Shown piece by piece: positions 9,637 through 19,051 of a DNA stretch of 64,000 nt (its first letter is position 1; each line of letters starts with the position of its first letter). The translations under genes and the position numbers were made by a program. Origin of the DNA: an uncultured beta proteobacterium (GTDB lineage Bacteria > Pseudomonadota > Gammaproteobacteria > Burkholderiales > SG8-39); assembly GCA_903859155.1 (NCBI GenBank), contig CAIOLO010000089.1:1-64000 (forward strand), given 5' to 3'. The notes under the pieces are model-generated. The model saw only the letters and a program-made list of their open reading frames with translations, ran no database searches and was not told where the DNA came from.

Positions 9637-10608
9637 TCATTCAGGTTTCACCCCAAGATATTTCACCAGTTCCGCGACATCCCGCAACTGGGCGCGTATG
9701 TATTGATCGAATGCTTCGGGGCTCCCCGGGTTGGGTGTGAGGCCGACGCGCTCCACGATATTGGTCTGGTAGGTCGGGTTGTCGAAGGCTTTGCGCAGTT
9801 CCGCGTTCATGCGCGCGATCAGTTCGCGTGGCGTGCCGGTCTGATAGTGATAGCCCTGCCAGGTGCGCAGGGGCAGCTTTATTCCCAGTTCGTCGAAGGT
9901 GGGCACATTGGGCATGTCGCTGTGGCGTTTTTCCGAAGTTATCGCCAGCACTTTGAGCTTTCCCGCCTTGATGTGCGGCCCCGAATTGTTGAACGAGGTG
10001 AGCGAGACATCGCTTTCATTGGTGACCAGCGCCAGGATGTTCTGTGGTTGGGTCTTGTAGGGCACGGGATAGAACGGGGCGCCCCTGGATTTTCTCAGCC
10101 AGTCCATGTACATGTACCCGGTGCTATTGGTGCCGAAGTGGCCCCAGTTCACCTTTTCCGGATTGGCCTTCGCATAGTCGATCAGTTGCTGCACGGTGTT
10201 ATAGGGCCGCGATACATGCGCCACCAGCGTGCTGTCGAAGAATCCCGAGTGCACCACCGGCGCGAAGTCGCGCAGCGTGTTGTAGGGAAGGTCCGGCCTG
10301 AGCACCATGTTCCAGATCATCACGTTGCTGGCCGTGCCGCACAGCGAATAGCCGTCGGGCGGAGCTTTGGCGCAGACGGAGGTGCCGATGATGCCCTCGG
10401 CGCCGACGCGGTTGTCGATGATCACCGGCTGACCGAGCTGCTTCCCGAGGATGTCCACCAGGCCGCGACTGACAGCGTCGGTGGTCGCGCCGGCGGCGGC
10501 GGCGATCATGATGTGCAGGGGTTTGGTGGGCCAGCCCTGCGCCTGGACAAGGGCGGTGAAAAACAATTCCGAGAGGGCGAGTGCGAGCAATACCGATCGA
10601 TTTCTCAT
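9637..10608 (-). CDS. Bug/TctC-family tripartite tricarboxylate transporter solute-binding protein
   Basis: Signal peptide, WPTKPLHIMIAAAAGATTDAVSRGL, VIIDNRVGAEGIIG, APPDGYSL. Confidence 0.93.
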   Translation of the reverse strand: MRNRSVLLALALSELFFTALVQAQGWPTKPLHIMIAAAAGATTDAVSRGLVDILGKQLGQPVIIDNRVGAEGIIGTSVCAKAPPDGYSLCGTASNVMIWNMVLRPDLPYNTLRDFAPVVHSGFFDSTLVAHVSRPYNTVQQLIDYAKANPEKVNWGHFGTNSTGYMYMDWLRKSRGAPFYPVPYKTQPQNILALVTNESDVSLTSFNNSGPHIKAGKLKVLAITSEKRHSDMPNVPTFDELGIKLPLRTWQGYHYQTGTPRELIARMNAELRKAFDNPTYQTNIVERVGLTPNPGSPEAFDQYIRAQLRDVAELVKYLGVKPE

Positions 10609-10945
10609 TCCATTTCCTGTCTAACAGGTGGCAATATGACGCGAAGGATTCGGCAAATTGGAAAGATTTAGCATGTCCGGCTGGCAAGCATAGGCAGCCA
10701 ACTACGATATTAATATTAATATAATGTTGTCTCCATGACCACCCTGTGAAGGGATCCTCGGGTGTCAGGATAGCGTCTTCCTGAATTGATTTTGCGAGGA
10801 GCATCGAAATCGGAAACCGGCAGGGCGGCCCCCGGTCCGGCCGGCGACCGCCGAATTGGACACGCGCTTGAGTACAATGGCCGTTCGGGTGGGATGCAAG
10901 CAGAAATCCCAGATACATTTGATCCGCGCCGGAGGAGATGAATTC

Positions 10946-11929
10946 ATGAGGGCAGGTGTGAAGCAAGTGCTGGTTTTTCTCGCTATGGTGGCTGTTGCCT
11001 CCACGGCATTCCCCCAGGAAAAGGATTTTCCAAGCAAACCGATTCGCCTGGTTGCACCTTTCGGGCCGGGCAGCGGTGCCGACACCTCGGGGCGGTTTTT
11101 CGCGGAACTGCTGGGCAAGACACTCGGCCAGTCTGCGTACGTGGAGAATCGCCCTGGCGCCAGCGGATCGGTGGGAGCGGTCGCGGTGAGGAACGCGCCT
11201 GCGGACGGCTACACGCTGCTGATTGCCGGATGGTCCGCCCAGGCGGTCAATCCGATCGTCTTTCAGGATCTGCCCTACGACCCGATCAAGGATTTCAAGC
11301 CGGTGTCGGGATTGACGCGCAGCGCAATCGGCTTCTACGTTCCGGCCAATTCAAAACTCAATGGCATGGCTGATCTGGTGGCCGCCGCAAAAAGCGCGAA
11401 GCAGCTGTTGAACATCGGCACCATTTCCGAAGGCCAGCAGATCATCGTTGCCTGGTTTTCCGGACTCGCCGGCGTGAAAATGCAGAACGTGCCCTACAAG
11501 ACCGGCGCTCAGATGCTAACCGACCTGATGGGCAGCCAGATCGACGTGGCCACGGAGAACATTCCTTCGACCGCCCCGATGGTGCGCTCGGGCAAGTTGA
11601 GGATGCTGGCGACCTCGGGCGAGACCCGCCACACCGAGCATCCGAATGTGCCGACCGTCAGGGAAAGCGGCTATCCCGAGTTCACGAACTATGGCTGGTC
11701 GGGGCTGTACGTGCGTGCGGAAACGCCGACCGAGATCACCGCTGTGCTCGCCGATGCGATGCAGAAGGTCATGGCGATGCCGGCGGCGCGCGAATTCGCC
11801 AGGAAGCTCGGTTCGGAACTGATGAATTTCGGTCCCGAGGCGATGCGCAAATATGAAGCCGATCAACTGGCGACTTTCCGTCGCGTCGCGCACGCCTCGG
11901 GCATCACCGCCGTTAAAATGGGCAATTGA
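10946..11929 (+). CDS. Bug/TctC-family solute-binding protein
   Basis: FPSKPIRLVAPFGPGSGADTSGRFFAELLGK, YVENRPGASGSVGA; ATG at 10946 preceded by ggaggag. Confidence 0.93.
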   Translation: MRAGVKQVLVFLAMVAVASTAFPQEKDFPSKPIRLVAPFGPGSGADTSGRFFAELLGKTLGQSAYVENRPGASGSVGAVAVRNAPADGYTLLIAGWSAQAVNPIVFQDLPYDPIKDFKPVSGLTRSAIGFYVPANSKLNGMADLVAAAKSAKQLLNIGTISEGQQIIVAWFSGLAGVKMQNVPYKTGAQMLTDLMGSQIDVATENIPSTAPMVRSGKLRMLATSGETRHTEHPNVPTVRESGYPEFTNYGWSGLYVRAETPTEITAVLADAMQKVMAMPAAREFARKLGSELMNFGPEAMRKYEADQLATFRRVAHASGITAVKMGN

Positions 11930-11954
11930 GGATTGATCAGGGAGGAGGAGGTTC

Positions 11955-12425
11955 GTGTCTGATATCCAGGATGTACGGCCCGCTTACGACTGGGATTACG
12001 CCGTCATTGGCGATGCCGCGAGTCCGGTGACGGTCGAAATCAGCGCCGACAAGATTCTGCAATATGCCGCCGCGCAGCGCGACACCAATCCCGCGTTTCG
12101 GCGCGACGCCGGGGCCGCACTGGGTGTACCGCCGGTCATGGTGCGCGTATATGCGCCGTTGCGTCGCCGCGAACTGGTGGCGGAAAAAGGGGCTCGTTAC
12201 CCGAACCATCCGACCCCGGCTGTGCACTGGCGCTGCCAGGTGCTGGAGTCGCTGCGCGTCGGCGACCGCATCACCAGCATCACGCGGGTGCAGGACAAAT
12301 ATCTCAAGAATGGCCGCCACTTTATCGCCTGGCAGGTCGAGGCGCGCCGCGGCGCCGACATCGTGGCGCTGTTCGAGTACGTGAACCTGTGGGATCGCGG
12401 TCGTCCGGAGGACAGGAATCGATGA
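11955..12425 (+). CDS. MaoC N-terminal-type (hot-dog) dehydratase-like protein
   Basis: 156 aa, GTG start after ggaggagg; ISADKILQYAAAQRDTNPAFRRDAGAALGVPPVM...; paralogous to 12976..13464. Confidence 0.75.
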   Translation: MSDIQDVRPAYDWDYAVIGDAASPVTVEISADKILQYAAAQRDTNPAFRRDAGAALGVPPVMVRVYAPLRRRELVAEKGARYPNHPTPAVHWRCQVLESLRVGDRITSITRVQDKYLKNGRHFIAWQVEARRGADIVALFEYVNLWDRGRPEDRNR

Positions 12426-12889
12426 ACGCTGCAGCTAAACCGGCTTGTTTCGCGGATATCCAGGTGGGCGATGTGCTGCCTTCGCAGATCTGGACGGTGA
12501 CCAAAGCGGACATAGCGGCGTTCGGTGAGTTCCTCTATCCGCCGCAACCTGACAATCCGGAGCGCAAAGGCAATCCGCACATCGATGAAGAGTACGCGCG
12601 CCAGAGCATCTACGGCGGCCTGTTTGTCGATGGCAACCAGACGGTGGCGTTCCTCTGCCGCATGGCCACCGACTGGTTGCCGGCAGGGGCGCTGGCCCAC
12701 GGCTGGAGTGATGTGGACCTGAAGTTTCCGAATCCCTGCCGCCTCGACGACGTGATCACGTTCACCGGCAAGGTGGCGACCAAGTCCAGCGAGCGCGGAC
12801 GGGACCAGGTCAGGCTCGAGGTTCTCGCATCCAATCAGGCGGGCAAGCTTGTGGCAGTGGGGCATATTTCCGCGCAGGTGGCGCGCTAG
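12422..12889 (+). CDS. MaoC-like (hot-dog) hydratase/dehydratase protein
   Basis: FADIQVGDVLPSQIWTVTKADIAAFGEF...NPHIDEEYARQSIYGGLFVDGNQT; ATGA overlap with preceding gene. Confidence 0.8.
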   Translation: MNAAAKPACFADIQVGDVLPSQIWTVTKADIAAFGEFLYPPQPDNPERKGNPHIDEEYARQSIYGGLFVDGNQTVAFLCRMATDWLPAGALAHGWSDVDLKFPNPCRLDDVITFTGKVATKSSERGRDQVRLEVLASNQAGKLVAVGHISAQVAR

Positions 12890-12975
12890 CGATTCTGGCG
12901 CAGCAGGCATCGTTCCCCGCGCAGTCCCGCATCTGGAATTCTTATGAAACCGTGTAATTTTCTGGGAGTTTTGAC

Positions 12976-13464
12976 ATGGCTAACGAAACCGGCATACCGG
13001 TGTATGAGTGGGCAGCCGCTGAGGTGGGGGACACCATTCCACCGGCCGACATTCGTGTGGAGAAGGCGCGCATCGACCTTTATGTGAAGACCTCGGGGGA
13101 CGCCAACCCGCTGTACAGCGACGAGGCATTCGCTAAATCGAAAGGCATGGAGTGCACTGCGGTGCCGATTTCGATGGCGATGCGCGTGGCGCCGACCCGG
13201 CGCTCGGTGATCATCAAGAAAAAAGGCTTCTCGCATCCGGTGCGCCCGACACCTTTTGCGCGCTGGGAATGCCAGTTCTTCGCGCCAATGAAACCGGGAG
13301 ATGTCATCACCAGCGACACCCGTCTCGGTGAAAAATTCGAGAAGCGCGGCCGCAAGTATGTGGTGTGGACGATCACCGCGCACAACCAAAGGGGCGAGAA
13401 GGTCATGGAATACCGCTCCACCAATTGCTGGGAGGGCGCCAGGCCCGAGGACAAGTCACGCTGA
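12976..13464 (+). CDS. MaoC N-terminal-type (hot-dog) dehydratase-like protein
   Basis: IDLYVKTSGDANPLYSDEAFAKSKGMECTAVP; C-terminus ARPEDKSR matches paralog RPEDRNR. Confidence 0.78.
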   Translation: MANETGIPVYEWAAAEVGDTIPPADIRVEKARIDLYVKTSGDANPLYSDEAFAKSKGMECTAVPISMAMRVAPTRRSVIIKKKGFSHPVRPTPFARWECQFFAPMKPGDVITSDTRLGEKFEKRGRKYVVWTITAHNQRGEKVMEYRSTNCWEGARPEDKSR

Positions 13465-13526
13465 GCCTGAAAGGCAGAGGCGGAACCCGACGACTTGCCT
13501 CGGCTTGGAGGCCGTTTTCCCCGTTA

Positions 13527-13561
13527 TTTTGTAACGTTGCAAAAAGCGCAACTTCACAAAA
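13527..13561. promoter_or_regulatory. Interrupted inverted repeat, possible operator or hairpin
   Basis: TTTTGT-AAC-GTTGC-AAAAAGC-GCAAC-TTC-ACAAAA: two nested complementary arms in the gap between the second hydratase pair genes. Confidence 0.45.
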
Positions 13562-13645
13562 TGACGAGATGCATACAAACCTCTGTTCTTCGTGAGTTGT
13601 GTCAACACTAGTCTCGCAAGTTAATATTCGACAGGAGTGCACTAC

Positions 13646-14140
13646 ATGACCAAAGACCCGCGCGACCGGACGTTTGCGGACCTGACCGAAGGCGAGGCCT
13701 TGCTGCCATTGCATATCGCGGTTACCAAGGAACACATCAATGGCTTCCAGGATTTCCTCGGCCATCATGACCCCGATACCATAGAAGGCACGCAGTGGCT
13801 GGTGGGCAACAATCTGCATGTGGACGAGGATTTTTCGCGGCGGAACATGTTTGGCGGTGTTGTCGGCGATGGCAACCAGACCATCCAGTACCTGTGCCAG
13901 TTGCTCACCGATTCGCTGCCTTGGGGGTCGCTGGTATCGGGTTGGAGCAGCCTTGACGTCAAGCTTACCAATCCGACACGCCCGGGGGACGCAGTGGTTG
14001 CGACCGGCAACATCGTCAGGAAATTCAGCGAGGACGGGCGCGACTACGTGATCTGCGAAACCAAGGCGCTCAAGCAGGGCGACAGCATTGTCGCCATCGG
14101 CACGTTCAAGGCTTATGTGCCCGCGCATGGAAACCGCTAG
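13646..14140 (+). CDS. MaoC-like (hot-dog) hydratase/dehydratase protein
   Basis: FADLTEGEALLPLHIAVTKEHINGFQDF...NNLHVDEDFSRRNMFGGVVGDGNQT; paralogous to 12422..12889; ATG after caggag. Confidence 0.8.
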   Translation: MTKDPRDRTFADLTEGEALLPLHIAVTKEHINGFQDFLGHHDPDTIEGTQWLVGNNLHVDEDFSRRNMFGGVVGDGNQTIQYLCQLLTDSLPWGSLVSGWSSLDVKLTNPTRPGDAVVATGNIVRKFSEDGRDYVICETKALKQGDSIVAIGTFKAYVPAHGNR

Positions 14141-15329
14141 CGAAGGACCGCTCGAGGGGCTCAAGGTCCTCGACCTCGGGCACCAGATCGCCGGCCCCTA
14201 TTGCGCGCGGTTGCTCGCAGACCAGGGGGCGGACGTTGTCAAGATCGAGCGCCCGCTGACCGGGGACGTGGCGCGCGCCATGGGCCCATTTGCGGGCGAT
14301 CATCCGCACCCCGAAAAATCGCTCACGTTTCTCTATCTCAACTACAACAAGCGCAGCCTGACGCTTGATCTGAAGAGCGCGGCAGGGCGGGAAATTCTGC
14401 TGGACCTGGTTCGCGACGCGGATGTGCTGGTGGAGAATTTCGAGCCGCGGGTAATGGCCTCGCTGGGCATTGATTTCAAGGCCTTGTCCGCGGTGAATCC
14501 GAAACTGGTGGTCACCTCCATTTCCAATTTCGGGCAGACCGGCCCGCGACGCGACTGGCGCGCCAATGATCTCATTGATTACGCCGTGAGCGGAGTGATG
14601 TCGATCTCCGGTTATGCGGAGCGCGAACCTGTGAAACACGGTTATTTCCAGGCGGGCTATGTCGGCGGCCTTGCTGGCAGTATCCCCACCATGGCGGCAG
14701 TTCTGGTGCAGGGTGCCACAGGCAGGGGGCAGCACGTGGATGTGGCGATTTCGGAAGCGCTGAGCTCGACCTTGCTGCTGACCGTTCCCTATTACACCTA
14801 CATGGGCGAGACACAGACGCGCCGCGCCCCGGTCGGCGAGGCATTCGGCAATTGCGCGCGCGCGCGCGATGGGTGGGTAGTCGCGCATTCGCCACGCAGC
14901 GGCGAATGGGGCGATTTCTGCGATGTGGTGGGTGCCCCCGAACTCAAGGACCCCAAGTTCGCAACGGCGCGCGGCAAGATCGCCAATGCGGCGGAACTCG
15001 ATGAGTTGCTCGGTGCGGCGCTGGTGCGGCATGACCGGTTCGCGCTGTTCGAAGAGGCGAACCGCAAGAAGATTCTTTTCGGTGTGGTGCAGACGCCAGA
15101 GGATCTCGCCCGCTGCGAGCAGCTGGCCGAGCGAAATTACTACCACGAGATCGATCATCCGGTCGCGGGCCGCCTGCGCTATCCCGGCCAGACTTTCGAA
15201 GCATCCGAAAGCGGCTTCGCCATTTCGCGGCGGCCGCCGCTGCTGGGCGAGCACAACGAGGAGATCCTGGCCGGGCTGGGTCGTTCCCGCGAGGATATCC
15301 TGCGGTTGCGCGAGCAAGGTGTCGTATGA
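14127..15329 (+). CDS. CaiB/BaiF family (class III) CoA-transferase
   Basis: LEGLKVLDLGHQIAGPYCARLLADQGADVVKIERP...RSLTLDLKSAAGREILLDLVRDADVLVENF. Confidence 0.93.
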   Translation: METASEGPLEGLKVLDLGHQIAGPYCARLLADQGADVVKIERPLTGDVARAMGPFAGDHPHPEKSLTFLYLNYNKRSLTLDLKSAAGREILLDLVRDADVLVENFEPRVMASLGIDFKALSAVNPKLVVTSISNFGQTGPRRDWRANDLIDYAVSGVMSISGYAEREPVKHGYFQAGYVGGLAGSIPTMAAVLVQGATGRGQHVDVAISEALSSTLLLTVPYYTYMGETQTRRAPVGEAFGNCARARDGWVVAHSPRSGEWGDFCDVVGAPELKDPKFATARGKIANAAELDELLGAALVRHDRFALFEEANRKKILFGVVQTPEDLARCEQLAERNYYHEIDHPVAGRLRYPGQTFEASESGFAISRRPPLLGEHNEEILAGLGRSREDILRLREQGVV

Positions 15330-16675
15330 ATCAGCCTGCAAAAACCACGGACCTTCCGCTCGCCGGCGTGCGCGTCATCGACGCAAGCCACGTATTTGCG
15401 GTTCCCTACGCCACCGGCCTGCTTGCCGACCTGGGTGCCGAGGTCATCAAGATCCAGGCGCATACGCGCATGGATGTCATGGCCGGTCACGGCCCTTTCC
15501 CGGAAAATATTCCCGGCGAACGCGCCTGGGACCGGGTTGGCAGCCTCAACACCGTCAACCGCGGCAAAATCGGCCTCTCGCTCGATCTCACCAAGCCGGA
15601 GGCGATCGAGATATTCCGCCGCCTGGTGCGGGTGAGCGATGTGCTGGCCGAGAGCTTCACCCCCCGCGTGATGAAGAAACTCGGGCTCGATTACGCGGCG
15701 CTGCGGGAAATCCGGCCGGAATTGATCATGCTGTCGAACACCGGCTATGGCCACAGCGGACCCTGGCGCGAATATGGCAGCGTGGCGACCTCGCTGGAGG
15801 CCACCACCGGCATGTGCTGGCTTTCGGGTTACGAAAACGGGCCGCCCAGCAAGATCGGGCAGTCCTATACGGACTTTCTCGCTTGCTGGAACGCGGTATA
15901 CGCGCTGCTGCTCAGCCTGTACAGGCGGCGCAGAACCGGGCGGGGACAATGGATAGATCTCTCCATGTACCAGACCGGTGCGGCCACGCTAGGACCCCTG
16001 ATCATGGATTATTTTGCCAACGGCAAGGTTGCCTCGCGAATGGGAAACCGCCATCCGGACATGGCGCCGCATAATGTTTACCGCTGCGCCGGAGAGGATC
16101 GCTGGATTGCCATCGCGGTGGATTCGGATGAAGCCTGGCGCGCTCTGGGTGTGGCAATGGCGCAACCGGCCTGGGCCGCCGAGGCGCGCTTCGCCGCAGC
16201 GGCAGGTCGAATCGAAAACAGCGCGTTTGTCGATCAACAATTGTCCGCCTGGAGCGCCGGCCAGAATGCCGAAGAGTTTGCCGCGCGACTGCAGAAAGCC
16301 GGGGTCATGGCCGGCGTGGTGGAGAACGGACGGGATCTCCTGCATGACGAACAGCTTCGCCACAGAAATTTCCTGGAACTGGTCCGGCATCCTCCTGAGA
16401 GCGGTATAGGCGAGCGGCGCTATATCGGCCGGCCCTGGAAGCTGTCCGGCGCGGAGCTTGCCATCACGCGGCCGGCTCCCCAACTCGGTGAGCACAACCG
16501 CGAGATTCTCACCGGTTTGCTGGGGTACTCGGAGGCGGAAGTCGATGCGTTGGAAAAGTCGCAGGTCATCGGAAATGAAATCACCAACGCCGGAAAGGTG
16601 CAACCGCTTCATCTGGAGGGGATGAGGCGAAACCATCGCATCGGACAGCCGGATAACGGCTACCGGGAAGTCTGA
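15326..16675 (+). CDS. CaiB/BaiF family (class III) CoA-transferase
   Basis: LAGVRVIDASHVFAVPYATGLLADLGAEVIKIQAH...KIGLSLDLTKPEAIEIFRRLVRVSDVLAESF; ATGA overlap with upstream gene. Confidence 0.93.
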   Translation: MNQPAKTTDLPLAGVRVIDASHVFAVPYATGLLADLGAEVIKIQAHTRMDVMAGHGPFPENIPGERAWDRVGSLNTVNRGKIGLSLDLTKPEAIEIFRRLVRVSDVLAESFTPRVMKKLGLDYAALREIRPELIMLSNTGYGHSGPWREYGSVATSLEATTGMCWLSGYENGPPSKIGQSYTDFLACWNAVYALLLSLYRRRRTGRGQWIDLSMYQTGAATLGPLIMDYFANGKVASRMGNRHPDMAPHNVYRCAGEDRWIAIAVDSDEAWRALGVAMAQPAWAAEARFAAAAGRIENSAFVDQQLSAWSAGQNAEEFAARLQKAGVMAGVVENGRDLLHDEQLRHRNFLELVRHPPESGIGERRYIGRPWKLSGAELAITRPAPQLGEHNREILTGLLGYSEAEVDALEKSQVIGNEITNAGKVQPLHLEGMRRNHRIGQPDNGYREV

Positions 16676-16719
16676 ATACGGGCAGACCGGCGATCCGGAA
16701 TCGCTTTACTTCGGCGGCA

Positions 16720-17688
16720 TTACTCAGGCTTGACCTTGGCGAGTTTTGTCAGCCGGCCCGCGAGTTCACGATCCACCTTGAGGAATCTGCCGAATTCCTC
16801 CGGCGAGCCGGCCTTGAATTCCACGGAACCGGGAATCAGGAATTTCTCGCCGAAGGCGGTGTCGGCGAGCACCTTGTTGATCTCCGTATTCAGCCTTTGA
16901 ACGATATCGCGCGACGTACCTGTTGGCGCAAATGCGCCGACCCATCCGCGAAAGTCCATGTCGTAGCCCAATTCCGCGAATGAGGGGACATCCGGCAGGT
17001 TGCGGTAGCGGTTGGGACCGATGGTGGCAAGCACCTTGATCTTGCCGGCTCTGGCAAGGCTGGTCAGCGCTCCCGAGGCATTGAGCATGACCTGTCCTTC
17101 ACCCGCTATGATCGATTGCATGGCCGCGCTCGACGCCTTGTACGGCAGTTCCAGGAATTTGACATTGAAGGTGCCCTCCACCCAGGCACGGTATAGATCC
17201 GAAAAACTGCCTGGCCCCCAGGTGCTCCAGACCAGTGACTCCGGCTTTGCCCTTGCCATTTCGATCAGTTCGCGCAGCGAATTCACCGGCACCGTGGCGC
17301 TCACCATGATGGACGCGGCGATCACCCCCATGTTGGCGACGGGCGCGAGGTCGCGCAGCGGTTCGTAAGGCAGTTTCGAATAGAAGTAAGGGTTGAGCGA
17401 AACCGGCGCACCCTGCGTGACCGACAAGGTGTAACCGTCAGGGGCGGACCTGATTACGGCTTCCATGCCGATGATGCCGTTGGCGCCGACACGGTTCTCC
17501 ACCACCCAGGGCTGTCCCAGAGCAAGGCTCATTGGCTGCGCCATGGCGCGCGACAGGATATCGGGCGGCGCGCCTGCGGCGCCTGGGATGATGATATGCA
17601 CCGGCTTGGTAGGGTAGCTCTGGGCCCACGCCAGATGTGCGGCCAGCAGCAATGCGACCAATGGGGCGAGGCGAAAGATTGATTTCAT
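16720..17688 (-). CDS. Bug/TctC-family solute-binding protein
   Basis: Signal peptide, YPTKPVHIIIPGAAGAPPDILSRAM, VVENRVGANGIIGMEAV. Confidence 0.93.
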   Translation of the reverse strand: MKSIFRLAPLVALLLAAHLAWAQSYPTKPVHIIIPGAAGAPPDILSRAMAQPMSLALGQPWVVENRVGANGIIGMEAVIRSAPDGYTLSVTQGAPVSLNPYFYSKLPYEPLRDLAPVANMGVIAASIMVSATVPVNSLRELIEMARAKPESLVWSTWGPGSFSDLYRAWVEGTFNVKFLELPYKASSAAMQSIIAGEGQVMLNASGALTSLARAGKIKVLATIGPNRYRNLPDVPSFAELGYDMDFRGWVGAFAPTGTSRDIVQRLNTEINKVLADTAFGEKFLIPGSVEFKAGSPEEFGRFLKVDRELAGRLTKLAKVKPE

Positions 17689-17957
17689 CCCGATTTCCTT
17701 TTCCGATCGTGCGGCTATTAGAACAAGGATTTAAGGGAGCCGCCATGGCTCCTTGTGTCGTGTTCTTGAGCCGATGACGCCTGGAAGGGAATCTCAATAC
17801 ATCTAAAAAATGGAACTTATTTACAAAAACATTCGAATGGTTAGAGTGGTATCCGCCCCTTATACTCTCTCATCCAAGCAGAGGAAACCGGGTTGCTGCG
17901 CCGAATTACGGCCTGTTTCCCTGAGACTGGAAACCACCGACGAAGGCGGGACACAAG

Positions 17958-18932
17958 ATGGAATCGATAGGAACCTGGTACTGGTATCTGGGATTTGCGG
18001 TGTTTGTGCTCCTGGCCATCGTCGTGGATCTGGTGGTGCTGGAATCCAAAGGGGCAAGCAAGGTCTCCTTCCGACAGGCGCTCGCGTGGTCGATGATCTG
18101 GATATCCCTGGCCCTGGTGTTCAATGCCTTGTTGTGGTTTTACCTGGACGGAAAGCTCGGCCGGGAGGTTGCCAACCGCAGCGCCACCGAATTCTTCACC
18201 GGCTATCTGCTGGAGAAATCGCTCGCCGTGGACAATCTGTTCGTATTCCTGATGCTGTTCACGTTCTTCGGGGTGCAGCCTATGCTGCAGCGCCGTGTGT
18301 TGATCATCGGCGTTGTCGGCGCGATCGTGCTGCGCGCGGTCATGATCCTGATCGGAGCATGGCTGATCGCCCAGTTCCACTGGGTTCTCTATCTGTTTGG
18401 CCTGATTCTTCTGGTGACCGGCGTCAAGATGCTGATGTTCGCTGAAGTCGAGCCGGACATGAACCGCAACCCGATCCTGCTATGGATGCGAAAGCACATG
18501 CGCATCACCGATGAATACCAAGGGGAACGGTTCTCGATCGTGAAGGAGGGGAATCGATGGTTCACGCCTCTCTTCGTGGTTGTGGCCATGGTCGCCATCA
18601 CCGACGTGATTTTTGCGGTGGACAGCATACCGGCCATTTTCGCCATCACGCTGGACCCCTTCATAGTGCTGACATCCAACGTCTTCGCGGTGCTCGGCCT
18701 GCGGGCGATGTACTTCATGCTGGCCGACCTGGCGGACCGCTTCCACCTGCTCAAGTACGGCATCGCTTTCATCCTGATATTCATCGGCATCAAGATGTTG
18801 CTGCTCGATATCTACAAGATTCCAGTAGGGTTTGCTTTGTCGGTTGTCGGCATCGTGCTCGCGATCTCCATGCTGGCGAGCATCTGGATTACCCGAAAGC
18901 CCAGGGCAAGATCGGCGGGGACCCGATCATGA
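17958..18932 (+). CDS. TerC-family integral membrane protein (Alx-like)
   Basis: Multi-TM; EFFTGYLLEKSLAVDNLFVFLMLF and VFAVDSIPAIFAITLDPFIVLTSNVFAVLGLRAMYF. Confidence 0.93.
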   Translation: MESIGTWYWYLGFAVFVLLAIVVDLVVLESKGASKVSFRQALAWSMIWISLALVFNALLWFYLDGKLGREVANRSATEFFTGYLLEKSLAVDNLFVFLMLFTFFGVQPMLQRRVLIIGVVGAIVLRAVMILIGAWLIAQFHWVLYLFGLILLVTGVKMLMFAEVEPDMNRNPILLWMRKHMRITDEYQGERFSIVKEGNRWFTPLFVVVAMVAITDVIFAVDSIPAIFAITLDPFIVLTSNVFAVLGLRAMYFMLADLADRFHLLKYGIAFILIFIGIKMLLLDIYKIPVGFALSVVGIVLAISMLASIWITRKPRARSAGTRS

Positions 18933-19051
18933 GGCGGGGCACGCTGCGCCGGTTATTCCCTGCCTGAATCCGGCCCTCGCTGCCGGCTGCGCGTTTCCCT
19001 CTGATCTGGGGGGGTACGAGGGGGCGAAGGCTCCCTTGTTTCAGGACTACG

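Noticed and set aside
14854-14867. (GC)n tract inside the first CoA-transferase gene as a phase-variation repeat
   Set aside because: Dinucleotide run encodes Cys-Ala-Arg-Ala in frame in an otherwise intact gene; common by chance at this GC content.
17760-17957. Possible yybP-ykoY manganese riboswitch upstream of terC
   Set aside because: TerC genes sometimes carry one, but I could not find the conserved core sequences by eye; an Infernal/Rfam search would be decisive.
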